Position numbers and translations under genes: made by a program
The notes under the pieces: generated by a model
Seen by the model: the letters and a program-made list of their open reading frames with translations, nothing else
Told to the model about the DNA's origin: nothing
Database searches by the model: none
Shown: in pieces, positions 42,623 through 55,150 of the stretch
How positions within the stretch are numbered: the stretch's first letter is position 1
How the letters are laid out: each line of letters begins with the position of its first letter
Assembly (NCBI GenBank): GCA_013368445.1
Contig: JAACJO010000040.1
Location: 62,001-126,000, forward strand
Direction of reading: 5' to 3'
Length of the DNA: 64,000 bases
Source: Leucocoprinus leucothites
Lineage: Eukaryota; Basidiomycota; Agaricomycetes; Agaricales; Agaricaceae

Positions 42623-45600
42623 TCATACACAGAGATCGGACTCAAAGGAAAAGAAGAGAGATGAAATAAGAGAGTATAGTTCACCTTCATTTGGTTCGGC
42701 GGGCACAGGGGCTTGAGGCGGCGGTGGACGCGTGTCATGATTAGCAAAAGCAAAGGCGGCTGGGTTCTTTTTCAAGAACTCGACAAGGAACTCGTACTGA
42801 GGGAAGGCGCACTGTATCCATTGGGTGCGGAGGGGATAGAGGGGACAATAACATAGGATATGGTGTCGTGTTTCCAGGCAATGGCCACAGCGACAAGACT
42901 TGGGCTCGAGGGGGAAGAACCTCTTGCGATAGGCTCCAATAGGAGCATGGTTGAGGATGGCACGGGACATACGCGCACATAATGATGGCGATTCATTGGC
43001 TAAGGGAAGCCAGGTGCCCCCTTTGACGTAGGTGGGGGTGAGGAACTTGCGATTCTTTTTTGAAAGAAGGAAACTGCTGCCATGGTACCTCTTCTTCCAG
43101 AAAGTAGACTCCCATGATTTCTGGCAGTCGTTGGTGATTTTGCATCGCAAGAAGTCGAGAGTAGTGCCTAAATGAGGGGGGGCATGAATGCGTGTGGACG
43201 TGACATCTTTGTGGACTTTAAGGTGGGGTTTCCAATGCCATTTGGAAGGGATGTCCCAGAAGTCGATGGAACGAGAGGGTTTGGTCATGAGCCAGTTGGA
43301 TAAGAGTCGGCAGACTTGGATGGAGTGTGACTGGCTCAAGTGTATAGAGGGATTGACTGCTAGCTTGGCTGCTGGGAGACAGTCGGTGATGAGGATGATG
43401 TGGTCGCAATGAAGGGAAATGGCTTTGGCGATGCCAATATGAATGGAGTAGAGTTTGGCGTCAGTAGACAACGCTCAACTGCTAGCTTGTTTTGCATGGG
43501 ACACTTGCCGTCCGCCACAATATAAATGTGCCACCAAAACCACCTGAAGGGAACCTACGAGTGGAACAGAGGCATCAGTAACAACCGAAATACAATTACG
43601 ATCAGAGGAAGAGGAGGAAAAGGTTGAATCGAGAGATGATACATGTTTATACATTTTGTGTTTATCCAAGCGATTGCAGGGGTGAAAGTGAATGGAATCG
43701 GAAAAGATGTCCATAAGACAAGATCCAGGCTTTGGTTCAGGAGCGAATGGAGAAAAGGAGTCAGAAAGATGAGAAAGAGAACTATCTACATCGACAAGAG
43801 GGCCTTTGACTTTAGCTTTTTTGGCTGGAGTGAGAAGGCGAAGTGATTGGGGATGAGGGGAGGAGTTAAGAGAGAAACTATCAGATAAAAGAGATTGTAA
43901 CACATGATTAGAAGGTAAAGTAGAGACTCAATATGATGAATGAATAGCTAATTTACGAAGATGGAGGTGAATTGGAATAAGTCCAGCAATGCTTTCAGTG
44001 CCGCCTGATGGGGAAGTACAGAAGGCACCTGTGATCCAGAGAGCCGCACGTCTTTGCATAGATGATAAGGATTTGAGAAGTGCCTTGTTACAAGCACCTT
44101 CAAAGTACCAGAGTTGGAATCCATACATGGCCACAGGAACAACGCATGACCTATAGAGCAGACATTTTTGTAGAGGGAGGAGGCCTCAGGTGGAATTGCC
44201 TAGCATACCCATAGCTTTTACTGTGGATAATGCTTTGGTAGAGTAATACCGAATGTGTTCTTGAAATGATAGACAATGGTTGAAGTAAAAACCTAAGTAA
44301 TGCCAAACATGTTTAGGATGTAGTAGAGGGCCGCCAACATCAGATAAATCAAGGGGGGGATTAGAGTCGTTATGACGTTGGAAGAAGTGAAAGACCTCAG
44401 ATTTATTGTCTTCAACGACAAGCCTGAGATCGGTGCAAATGGAGTTAATGATGGAATAGGCTGATTTGAGGGAAGAAATAGTGTCAGTATAATTCTTCGC
44501 TTGAGATATACAAAGCCCATCATCAACAAATGATAAAAGGGAAGAAGGGATAGACTGTAGTCGAGCACGTTGGTTGAACATGAACATGAGGGGCGCTAGA
44601 TAGAGCATGAATAGAATGGGTGATAAAGCGGAGCCTTGCCCTATGCCAACATCCACATCATGGGTGTCAGATAGGAAAGTGTTCCACATGAATTGAGTGG
44701 ATCGACCTATGAGATAGTGAGAGAAGAAGTTAACAAGTTCTGGGGTGAACCCCTGATGTCGTAGAATATTAGTAAGGATTTCGTGGTTTAGGGAGAGGCA
44801 AAATTGGGTGATATCAAAAGCACATATACTGGTAATCATACCTTTAGTCCATCCAGCCCGAATAATATGAGTGAGGAATACTCCTGCATCCTCAGTGGAT
44901 CATTGAATAACTCCACCCATTTGATTGGGATGAAGAATATCTAGAGATACCACTTCATACTGCAAGCGGCAAGCAATCATCTTCTCAATTAATTTACCTA
45001 AAGTGTTTAGTAGAACAATGGGACAAAACACTTTCGGTGTATCATAGGCCAGTTTATTCGGCTTGGGGATGATGATAGAGACCGGGTCCTTAAAGTGACT
45101 TGGCCAGTGAGAGAGATGTACCCACGCGTTAGCAATGAGTATTATGTTTTTGAGGCATTCATTGTGGGCGACAATGGACTTTAGATGTTTCCAGGAGACA
45201 TGATCAGGCCTGGGTGCTGAGGAGTTAGCGCATGAGGAAAGGGATTTGGTGAGTTCTAGGACGGAGAAGTTTGTCCAGGAACGGGGGGGAAGGGATTTTA
45301 TTTTGTTCAGAATGTTAGAGCTTACCAGTCGACCAGATGCTGAGTTGTATGATGAATGGAGTGCATTCCATAGGTCCAGAAGATCATTGCAAGGTTGTCC
45401 TTGATAGTGGATACCCTCAATGGCAGGGAGTTTGCGTTGTTTTACCCATTCCATGAGGTCCCAGGGTCGCTTGTTGGTCGATGCAATTTCATGGATGTGT
45501 GCATCAAAGAAGGAACGCTTAGCAGCTCAAGTACCTGCTCTGAATGCCTGCCAGTCTTTACGATCCTTTGTTCTTCTGTAGGTAAGAAGAGTCTTGGAGT

Positions 45601-46576
45601 AGTGAGGGTTCCACCATTCCTCTGACCGGTTAGTAATCCATACAATCTTAGAGTTCATAATCCAAGATTTGTTAATGATATGAGAAATAGAGTCAGAGAT
45701 ATCATTCAGACAAGAGGTAGAATGAATGTCTGAGCAGTCAAGGGCTGCTAGATGCTCAGAGACTTGAGAAGTGAAAGCCATCTCTTCATCACTATCTTTT
45801 GGTATTACATGTTTTTTATAATTAATATAATCTGGGCAGATTGGAAGATTAATGATCAAAGGTGCGTGATCCAAAGAAAGCCTCAAATTAACATCAATAA
45901 TATGGGGGGTAGAATTGTTAGTGCAAAAAATGAGATTGATAACCGAATTGTCATGACTTTCAATGGAAGAGAAATGAGTCGGGGATAATGAGGTTGGTGA
46001 AGACCTTGTGAGATTGAAGCCGTCCGCCAACTCTGTTAGAGTTATAGCTGACATAGGAACATAAGTAGCTGAAGGGTCCCATTCTGGAGATCGACAATTA
46101 AAATCTCCTCCCATATAAATAATATTAGGGATGTCAATGAAGTTTGTTGAAAGGAAATTGATCGCTGATGAGGATGAGTCAGAGTATATGTTAAGTAGAT
46201 GAATATAGTTACCCTGGTTGAATAGTCCCAAGATTTGTATGTCACGATGGTTGACCCACTCTTGTCAAAGAATGGGTCTCATGCGGAGTAGTTGTCTATG
46301 AACATAAGTCAGAGTATGGGGTCAAGGGTCATTAGGCTTAGTAGGGCGAACTATACACAGCCATTCAGGGTGAATAGGAGCACCAATGACATCATCCCCT
46401 TCAGGGTTAGTCGTAGAAGGTGCCTTTCGAATGTGATTCCATGGGGGTTCTTGTAGAAAAATGATTTCGAAGTCCAGCTTTTTGGACTTGAGTATAGTAT
46501 CAACCAGGACATAAGAGCATCCAACGTTTTGCGAATAGATACAAATAGAAGAGATGGGTTCGTTCTTACTAGACAT
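42623..46576 (-). pseudogene. LINE-A ORF2, multiple stops
   Basis: ATG at 46576 (MSSKNEPISS). The endonuclease has QEPPWNH, GGDFNCRSPEWDP and LDHAPLI. RT: motif A reads AFDITQFCLS, motif B GIGQGSALSP and motif C FVDDGLCIS near 44520. RNase H has VVTDAS near 43580 and ITDC near 43390 (Asp kept). The C-terminus CRCGHCLETRHH is followed by DLCV at 42623. Stops: after RPTKPNDP (46322), after FRAGT (45527-45529, TGA), before CSTEDAG at about 44909, the family TGA after GNST (44186-44188), TGA after SSY (43928), and others. The family CGA site between RT and RNase H reads CAA at the second position (GFQLWYFEG). Confidence 0.88.
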
Positions 46577-46578
46577 AT

Positions 46579-49337
46579 TTAAACAGCAACTCCGCCACCG
46601 GAGCAATTGGAATTGGCATGAATGGTGCGTGTGGTGCGTGATTCAGCGGCTTTGTTAGAATACCAGGCTCGGTTGAACCTGTTCCTCCAGAATGGACATC
46701 TAGTATCGTTTGCATGATGATCACCTTTGCAGTTCAGGCATTTGAAGTTCTCCAGGTGAGGACATGGGATGCCCTCGGGAGTGGCATCACGGGGGGGATT
46801 GGATTTGGGGTTGGCCTTACAACACCAGGCCATGGTTTGATGGTTTTCAATGTGATGAGGGCCACTGCAAATTTGACATTGTGCACCAAGGGTGTAGCAC
46901 GCATGAGTGGGATGACCCCAATGCCAGCAGTTCCTGCACTGTGCAATGCCAGGGTGCATGCTGGTAGCACGGATAGTTCTGATATGTCGGCCAAAGTTAA
47001 TAGTATGGTTGACCAACATCTTGGCCTTAGTACCATTCTGGGAATCCCAGATGTCGAACCACACAACTGCCGTGTCCAACTTTGGAGAGGTTTTCATAAC
47101 GTGAGGGCAGGTGGTAAGAATAACATTTTCAAACAATGATGATTGTCCGAGGGCTTGTTCCACGAATGCGGGGGATAGGGGGTTAGAGGAGTTGGCTACC
47201 CAGTAAGGGACACCTACAATCTTAAGGAACGATTTGGATTGTGGGAGACGGGGCTCGATAGGGATAGTGTCTCCCAGTTGCCAGGCTTTTTTGAGCCAGG
47301 ACTTGATGGTTTCAAGGTCGGCGGGAGAAGCGACACCTGAGGTAGCAATTGATATGCCGTTGTACGATTTGTGAACTGACTTGACTCGGAGTTTGGACTG
47401 AGCAACAGTAAGACCGCGATTACAGAATTCTGCTGCCTTATTAAAGTCTTTGATCCAGTCAGCGATGATATTTCCCTTGAAAGGGATAAGGACTTGGTGA
47501 TGGGTAGGTCTGTGCATGGTCATTTTGGGCTTAGCATGTGAGGCATTTATGGATGAAGGTTCGGGTGCTTGAGGTTTAGCACCTCCGAAACCTGCCTTGT
47601 ACATAGCAAGGACTTTGTCATATGATAATTCAGGGAAGGTGAGTATCATTTCTTGCATCCTAACCCCGTCAATGTTGGAAGAGGAATTATTGAAGGAAGA
47701 AGTTGTTGGCTGGACACCCTATCGGGCAGCATCAGCAAATGGCACATTTGTTTTGTTAAAATGTTCCATAAGAGGTTTGGTGGATATCTTACAGTCAGGA
47801 GGGGGAATGGGAGGTGGCATGTCAGAGGCACTCTTAGGGTAAGGTTTTGATGGCTGAACCTGGCCATCAGAAGAGGGATGCCCAACTGAGTGCTCGAAGT
47901 TTCCATTCCCATTCCTAGGGGTCACATGATTGGAAGGTGGAGGGGGAGGGGCCTGGGAAACACGGATAGGGCCTGCAGGCTTAGAAGATATAACATCATT
48001 CTTTGCCTTCAAGGAGCCTGACACAGACGAAATGTTACGTGCCTTACCAGAAGACATACTGTCATTCTGGGGGAGGAGGGGGGTGCCCTCACCGGGAGGG
48101 GCTTGGTTGATGTTCATTTGGTTATCATTGATTCGAGCTGTAGGATTAGTTTGCCCAACGACAATGCCAGGCAGAAATAGGGGGGTAGGGATGGTAGACA
48201 GAGAAGGTTTACGTGCCTTTTTTCCCTTCCCTTTACCCTTAGGAGGGGGGGAAGAGTCTGTCATGGGGATATCTGGAGGCGGGCTGTAGTAGTCCCTTAA
48301 CACATCAATGATGGTGAGACTGCTTTCACCATTAATAGGAAGCTGGTCCCAACCTGTTTCGAACAAAGTTGTGAGTAAACAATATATTGGTTCCCCCAAC
48401 TGGGGAACTCTTAGGTCCTTTCTGCCTGGCTGTAATCCTAATGCAGCACAGTGTTTAAAGAAATTCATAGCATATTTAAGCACCTCAAGTGCTTTGAAAG
48501 TAGCTTCACCAACAATAACAGTCTCTTTGGTGGCAGTGTTCAATGGATCCTTAAGATCCGGCAGATGTGGCTGTGCAGGCCTAGGTTCTTGTGGCTGTGT
48601 GGTGATGTCACCAGTGACATCATGTGTGACGTCAGGTGTGATGTCATTAGTATCAGATGAACTGGCAAAGAAGGTAGCCAGAGTGCCAGTTGGCACAGCA
48701 TTTACTGACTCAGCAGATCCATGGATTGCATGAGGCAGCCTTGAGGTGGGTGGGGGTCCAAAGATCCGAATGGTAGGCTCCCCGTTTGTGATTATCCCAT
48801 CCTCTTGGTCGCTCTACACATCCCCACAAGAGTCCAAATTCAGAGGATTAGGTTTTTTAAGCTCACCAAGAAATCCCTCGTCAAATGGACAGAAGGGAAT
48901 GGGTGAATAGGAGCCATCATATGCACCTATCGATGCAGTTCTTGAGACAGCTTTGGGTGTGGTGTCCAATCCTTGACGGATGTCACGAGCACAGGCTTGT
49001 TTAGTGTGCGATGAGGGAAGAGGAGGAGTTCTAAAGGATTGTGAGGCTGCATGGGAAAGTGCAGCAGGAGTGTTTACAGGAGAGGAAGGGGTTGACGATT
49101 TAGATGAGTCAGAGTTGCTCTCACCACTTTCTTCTTCATCAGATCCAGCTCTAGATGGGGCAGCCAACTTGGCATCATCACGAACTGAATGTTTAGTCAA
49201 TTTGATAGAAAGTGCTGGTGAGGCAGAGCGGTCACGCTTGGAGATAGAGACATGTGTTTCAGTGTTGGTGATGTTCATGGGTCTGAAGACGGCGGAGGGG
49301 TACCCTTAAGGTCTACCCAATGCGATGGTGCAGTCAT
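46579..49337 (-). pseudogene. LINE-A ORF1, full length with stops
   Basis: The start codon equivalent to that of LA6L is at 49337 (MTAPSHW) and the stop is TAA at 46579. It is broken by a frameshift near 49290, a TAG after GDV (48814-48816), and a TAG after ADAAR at 47719-47721 (CGA or CGG in relatives). From 47658 the frame is open to the end (359 residues), covering IPFKGNIIADWIKDF, VWFDIWDSQN and all three knuckles (CRNCWHWGHPTHAC, CQICSGPHH, CLNCKGDHH). The acidic Ser-rich N-terminus and lysine cluster are recognisable. Similar in length to LA6L (about 919 codons). Confidence 0.87.
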
Positions 49338-49418
49338 AACAGTATAATTTGTAGTCAGTATAGTAGTAGACACCGTCAAAGAAATCAATGATGGTGGTTA
49401 GAGGGAAAGAAGGTTTCA

Positions 49419-49882
49419 GGGATAGTGGAATGAGAAATGGCCGGAACGCAGCAAAACTTGTTGTAGTCATGGAGACACGCGAGATCGATGGGTGTGCATG
49501 GAGGCAACTGGAATGATGTGAAAACAAAGGAGAAAATGCGAAAACATTGGATAGGAGAAGAGGAAGACAGTTGAGGAAGAAATGGGGCAAAAGTCGTTGT
49601 CTGAGGCTTCTAGAGGCCAGGGCCTATAACCTGTTAGAAGGTGATGCACAGGGGACATGTGGGAGGTCCTAGAAACCAGAGAAATTGCCCAGGGAGCTCA
49701 CAACTCACACAGGAATCTGTGGACAACTGTAAATGACTGAGAGTCAAGAAAGCATCCACAGGAGAGTTGAACATCCAGTCAGGTGATCTACAACTGACTA
49801 AGCAACCTCTGCATCAACTCTAACTTTACACATCAACAAATCAATCACAAATACTTGTAGACTGTCCAGAGCACATCTGACA
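49419..49882 (-). repeat. Inverted copia LTR plus leader
   Basis: Reverse complement of the first 464 bp of the copia layout seen in Cp2: leader (49419-49616), primer-binding site (49617-49631, decayed to GGTTATAGGCCCTGG) and LTR (49632-49882, 251 bp, TGTCAG end at 49882). Leader CpGs are largely TG/CA compared with 31456-31690. Confidence 0.9.
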
Positions 49883-50076
49883 CCCACTTCCATTCCTAAT
49901 CACTCTATCCTAATCCTAATATTCCTCTGCTCCTCCCGTACCAACTGTTGCCCCGTTCTGCTCTGAACTTTGCCAGTCCGTCGATCCCACCATTTGCCAC
50001 ATATACCCCTCATTACATGACCACCAACCCTTTCCTTGTCGCCCTACACCGCATTTCAGCTTCCTAGTCCGCCCAG

Positions 50077-53000
50077 ATGTCTTCCTCTAGCCCCAACTTT
50101 GACAAGCTCAATGCCACCAACTACTCTACCTGGGCAGGTGAGATGCAGGCATGGCTCCAGGCCTCTGGCCTGTGGAGACTGGTCAAGGGTGAACTCCTAA
50201 AGTCTGAGATCCCTTCCCCCACTACCCAAGCCACCTTTGACTCTAGGGAGGCCTGGAATGCAAAGGCTGACAAGGCTGCTGGCTGGCTATATCTCATGGT
50301 GGAACTGGACCAGAGAGTTCACTTCACTGATAGGGATGATCCTGTCCAGATGTGGACAGATTTACGAGCTGTGCACCTCCAGAGGCGTCCTGGCACTCGT
50401 TTTAATGCCTATGACGACCTCTTGAACATCAGGAAGGCTGAGGATGAGTCCCTGCAGTCCCTCATCAACAGGGTGGAGGAGAGCATGAAGTAAATCCAAA
50501 ATCTTTGCCCTGATGACTTTGACCTCAAAGGCCTGGATGAGGAGCTCGCTTCTATGGCTCTAATCTGAGCCCTGCCCACTGAGGAGTACTCCTCTTTCAT
50601 TTCCTCTCTCCTCCTCAAGGACAAACTTGACAAGGCTGCTGTGCATCAGGCCTTTGTCACTGAGGACACCCAATGTCGCAGGAGGGCCATAGACCTTCCC
50701 TCTTCCTCCTCTGTGCTTTCTGCCACCTCCAGAGGCCTCAAAACGGCGAAATCGACCGATCCATGTGGCTGGTGTCACAAAACCGGTCATACAGAGGCCA
50801 AATGCTGGAGAAAGGACAAGGATCGCCTCAAAGTTCAAGAGGACACTCAGAACGCTCCCCCCTGGTCCAAACGACGTGGAAACCGTGCCAACAAGGCCCA
50901 GGAGGACTCTGATGGCTCCCCTGCCCCTCCAGCATCTGGAGAAGCAAGCAGAGTCACAGAATTCACTGGAAATGCAAGTACAAGCTCCCCCTCCACTCCT
51001 ATCACTTCCCCCACTTCTCCAGCCTCTTCCCCACCCCTCCAGCTCGATGCTGACTTCCATTGGATTGCAGACACAGGTGCTATGTCACATATGACCCCAC
51101 ACCGTCATTGGTTCAAGAAATATACCCCCTGTTGCATACCAATCAGATTAGCAGACAACTCTGTCATATATTCAGCTGGGATGGGTTCAGTGGTCTTTCA
51201 GCCTGTTATGGGCGGAAAAATGGCTGGAGCGGTCGAGTTTTCATGTGTACTGCATGTTCCGGACCTCCGGAGTAATCTCCTGTCTTGTCTATACCTCACA
51301 CGAAATAAGGGGTTCAATATATCGATTTCCTCGCATTCTATGGCCTTTAGACTCAAGGGAGAGACTCTCTTCACTGCCTCCATTGATTCCACCAACTCTG
51401 CTGTCCTCAATGGCACTACCATCGCTTCTGAGACTGCTTTTAGCATCTCCACACTTCCTGCTGACCTCTCACTCTGGCACCGTCGCTTTGCACACCATAA
51501 TTATGCTGATGTGAAGAAGATGATACAGCAGGAACTGGTTACTGGGCTTAAAATCAACTCCTCAGCTCAGCCTGATGCAGTTTGCGAGCCCTGCCTTGCT
51601 GGAAAGATGCACTCCCTTCCTTTCCTGCCCTCAGCCAACCACAATCGTTCCCCACTCGAGTTGGTGCACTCAGACCTCCATGGACCGCTCCCAGTGCCTA
51701 CCCACAGTGGCTACAAGTACTGGATGACGTTTATTGATGATTCTACGCGTTTTTGAGCTGTCTACCTGCTTAGGGCCAAGTCAGAAGCCTTTGAAGCGTT
51801 CAAGGAGTACAAGGCTTGGGCAGAGAACCAGCTAGGAGCGAAAATTCGCACTCTACAGGATGATAAAGGTGGTGAATACATGTCCAATGCATTTTTGCAG
51901 TTTACCAAGGACTGTGGCATTGAGAGGCGTCATTCCACTCGCAACAGGCCCCAGCAGAACGGCCTAGCTGAGAGAGCCAACAGGACTATGGGGGAACACA
52001 TTACAGCCATGTTAGCAGAGTCTGGACTCCCTCCCTCATTCTGGGGCCACTGTATTGCTTCTATGGTCCATGTGTGGAATAGACTTCCTACAGCTCCTCT
52101 CCCCAATACTACACCCTTCCAGGCATTTTTCAAGCGCAAACCAGACGTTTCCCACCTCAGGGTATGGGGGTGCACTGCCTATGTGCATATACAGTGAGAT
52201 AAGCGGAATTCCTTACAGCCTCATGTCGAAAAATGCGTTTTTATTGGTTATCCAACTGGGTACAAGGGCTGGCTGTTTTACAAGCCCACCACTCGCCAAA
52301 TTCGCATTTCTGAGTGAGCTGACTTTGATGAGAGGTACTTCCCATGTCTCACAGGCTCCAAACGCGACGATGTGCCATCTTTTGCGCCCCCTGGACCTCC
52401 AGCACCTCCTCAATCTTCAAGTAGCTTTTCTCCACCTTTTCCTCCACTTCCTCCATCCTCTGGCTTTCCACCGCTCTCAGATGAAGGGGGTGATGTTGAC
52501 CAGCCTCCAGGACGTCGATCTGAGGCTCCTGAGCCACCTAGAGTGCCAGCTCGGACCCAGCAGCCCCCAGAGTCTCCCAGTCACTCTCCCAAGTCTGAGG
52601 AGCGATCCCTGCCTCCCAGTCCATCTGTAGAGCCCTCTGACGCTCCAGAGACTCCCAAGGCTGGTCCTAGTGTTCCTCTTCGATCTGGTGACTCCCCATC
52701 AGACTCTGATGATTCTGACATCTCCTATGCCACTCCTATTGGTCCAGCACCTCCCAGAACGCCTCCTCAGGTTCCTACACCGCTTGCGCAGCCCCCACGG
52801 CCTCAGCGACGCTCCACACGACCTCCAGCACCCAGGACAGCCTACTGGCTACTGGGGAAACCTCTGCTCTTCCCTCCAAAGGACCAGGAGCAAGGAAACT
52901 ATGTTGATGCTGACTATGAGGTTGTAGAGTTTGCTGGAAGTGTTTCTGGGCCTGATCCCCACAACTACAAGGTTGCTATGAAGGCCCCGGATGCTGACAA

Positions 53001-54507
53001 GTGGAGAGAAGCCTGCAACACTGAAATTTCGACTCTAATCGCAAATGGGACCTGGGAGCTTGTTGAGCTACCTCCTGGGGCCAAAATCATCGAGTCTGGC
53101 TGGGTTTTCAAGTTGAAACTCAACCCAGACCAGTCTATTGAGCGCTATCGCTCTAGGCTTGTTGCAAAGGGCTATTCCCAGCATCCTGGCTATGACTACA
53201 CCGAGGTTTTTGCCCCTACATTTCGTCCTGCATCCCTGCGCCTTATTATAGCTTTGGCAGCCAAGGAAGGCTTCAAAATGCGATCTGTGGATATTTCCTC
53301 TGCATTCACCTATGGAGAGCTGGATGAGGACATCTACATGAGGCAGCCTGAAGGATATCACCAGGGAGGCCCAAATGTCGTTTGCAAGCTGCACAAATCG
53401 CTCTATGGCCTCAAACAGTCAGCCAGGCAGTGGAACAAGAAGCTACACACTGTGCTTGATTCCCTGGGCTTTAAACGACTCCAGAGCAACAGTTCCATCT
53501 ACATCTACTCCAAGGGTGAAGTCAAGGTCATAGTGCCTGTTTTCATTGATGATATCACCCTTGTTTCGAAGAATGATGCTGCTATGGATGCCACAGTGCT
53601 GGAGCTGCAGAAACACTTCAAATTACGCAATTTGGGAGCCACTACCTTCCTCCTCTCTGTCCAGGTCAAGCAGGATCTTGAAGCCCACACTATTTCGCTT
53701 TCCCAGTCCCACTATGTCCAGGAGCTCCTGAACAGATTCAACATGTCTGACTGCAATTCTGTGAAGCCTCCGCTCTCTCCTGGCACAGAACTCTCCACAC
53801 TTGTTCCCACTCCTTCCCAGCAAGAGGAAATGCGAACCATTCCCTACCTCTCTGCTGTAGGCTCCCTGCAGTATCTAGCCACCATGACTCACCCAGATAT
53901 TGCTTATGCAGTCTCCTACCTTGGGAGATTCAACCACAACCCTCATCCTGAGCACTGGGCTGCTGTGAAGCATCTCCTGCGCTATCTGAAGGGCACAAGC
54001 GATTACAAGCTTGTTTACAAGGGCTGTGAAGCTGAGGAGCTCTTTCTGACCTACACAGATGCTTCCCATGGTGGTTGTAAGCAAACCGGTCGCTCTACAG
54101 GTGGATATGTGACTCTAGTGTGTGGTGGAGCTGTGGGATGGTCCTCCAAGCATCAGCCCTTTGTTACTCTCTCTTCTACAGAGGCTGAGTATGTGGCTGC
54201 AGTTGAGGCTGGCAAGGAGATCATGTGGATGAGGAACATCCTGACAGAGTTTGGCTATTCCCCTTCCTATGCTTCCACTCTCCTGATTGACAACAAGTCT
54301 GGGATTGATGTTTCCAAGAATCCTGAGCATCATGGTCACATGAAGCACCTGGATCTGCGGTTCTACTGGCTCCGGGATGCTGTACAGTCCGCTTTCATTG
54401 CTCCAGAGTACATCCCCACCAGCCAGAATGTGGCAGACTTGTTTACCAAGGCTGTTCAGCCCAAGATGGTGGAGTTTGCAGTTCCCATGCTAGGATTGAC
54501 TCGCTAG
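50077..54507 (+). pseudogene. Copia gag-pol polyprotein, five premature stops
   Basis: A single frame of 1477 codons. Gag: NATNYSTWAGEMQ start, knuckle CGWCHKTGHTEAKC (near residue 230). Protease: DTGAMSHM (near 331). Integrase: LWHRRFAHH (465), FIDDST (551), DDKGGEYMS (597) and NGLAERANRT (628). A Pro/Ser-rich linker follows (770-880). RT: GWVFKLKLNPDQS (1008) and palm FIDD (1155). RNase H: YTDASHGG (1326) and LSSTEAEY (1365). The end is MLGLTR. Stops: TAA 50491-50493, TGA 50566-50568, TGA 51754-51756, TGA 52195-52197 and TGA 52315-52317. All fit C-to-T changes at CAA or CGA; sister copies keep CAA or CGA at several of these sites. The last 711 codons (RT and RNase H) are open. Confidence 0.93.
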
Positions 54508-54560
54508 AGGGTGTAGGTGTCAATTTTGGTGTTTCCGACGACTTGTGGACTTGTCAGATC

Positions 54561-54569
54561 AAGGGGGTG
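54561..54569 (+). promoter_or_regulatory. Copia polypurine tract
   Basis: AAGGGGGTG immediately precedes the 3' LTR, the position where plus-strand DNA synthesis is primed in LTR retrotransposons. Confidence 0.75.
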
Positions 54570-54871
54570 TGTCAGATGTGCTCTGGACAGTCTACAAGTA
54601 TTTGTGATTGATTTGTTGATGTGTGAAGTTAGAGTTGATGCAGAGGTTGCTTAGTCAGTTGTAGATCACCTGACTGGATGTTCAACTCTCCTGTGGACGC
54701 TTTCTTGACTCTCAGTCATTTACAGTTGTCCACAGGTGAGTACAAGTCTCTATCTTGTTAATACAGTCATTTACAGTTGTCCACAGATTCCTGTGTGAGT
54801 TGTGAGCTCCCTGGGCGATTTCTCTGGTTTCTAGGACCTCCCACACGTCCCCTGTGCGTCACCTTCTAACA
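54570..54871 (+). repeat. Copia 3' LTR of Cp3 (long form)
   Basis: 302 bp, TGTCAGATGTGC...CTTCTAACA. It is identical in layout to the 251 bp 5' LTRs but with 51 extra bases at 54736-54786 that begin GTGAGT and end CCACAG. Confidence 0.92.
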
Positions 54872-55150
54872 CTCTCACCAACCACAAGGTCTGCCACCAG
54901 ATGCAGTGATATCGGTATACGTTTCATTCCTTGTATTTTGTTACATGCCTAGCCCCCTTCTGCTGTCGTTTCACATATTGTCTCAGACAGGACTATTATA
55001 TATTCCTGGTTGTTTACTCCTGTGTAGTTGGTAGTGGTATTGGTTCCCTGTAGTAGATAGTCAGGCATGGACTGCTATCACACACTGCATTATAAATTTG
55101 GACCCCTTTGGGGTCTACTGATTAAAAAATAAAAATAAAAAATAAAAAAT
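54872..55150 (+). mobile_element. LINE-B copy LB3, 3' UTR fragment
   Basis: Plus-strand LINE-B 3' UTR starting CTCTCACCAACCAC at the copia LTR and ending in a hairpin (GGACCCC-TTT-GGGGTCT, 55100-55116) and a tail of repeated AAAAAT units (55123-55150). No coding sequence. Cp3 inserted into this copy. Confidence 0.87.

Larger units (their letters stand above)
42420..49418 (-). mobile_element. LINE-A copy LA9, full length, decayed and mosaic
   Basis: T-run at 42420-42440 to the 5' UTR at about 49413: 7.0 kb uninterrupted, the only full-length LINE-A here without an insertion. The first 0.6 kb at the 3' end is CpG-rich and nearly identical to LA7/LA6, while the rest has lost most CpG. This suggests gene conversion or a chimeric origin. 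Confidence 0.92.
49419..54871 (+). mobile_element. Copia copy Cp3, near-complete, 5' LTR and leader inverted
   Basis: The most complete copia copy: all of gag-pol (50077-54507), a polypurine tract and a 302 bp 3' LTR. The expected 5' LTR, primer-binding site and leader are present but in reverse orientation (49419-49882), joined to the forward leader at CCCACTTCCATTCC. The 3' LTR ends inside LINE-B 3' UTR sequence. Confidence 0.92.
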
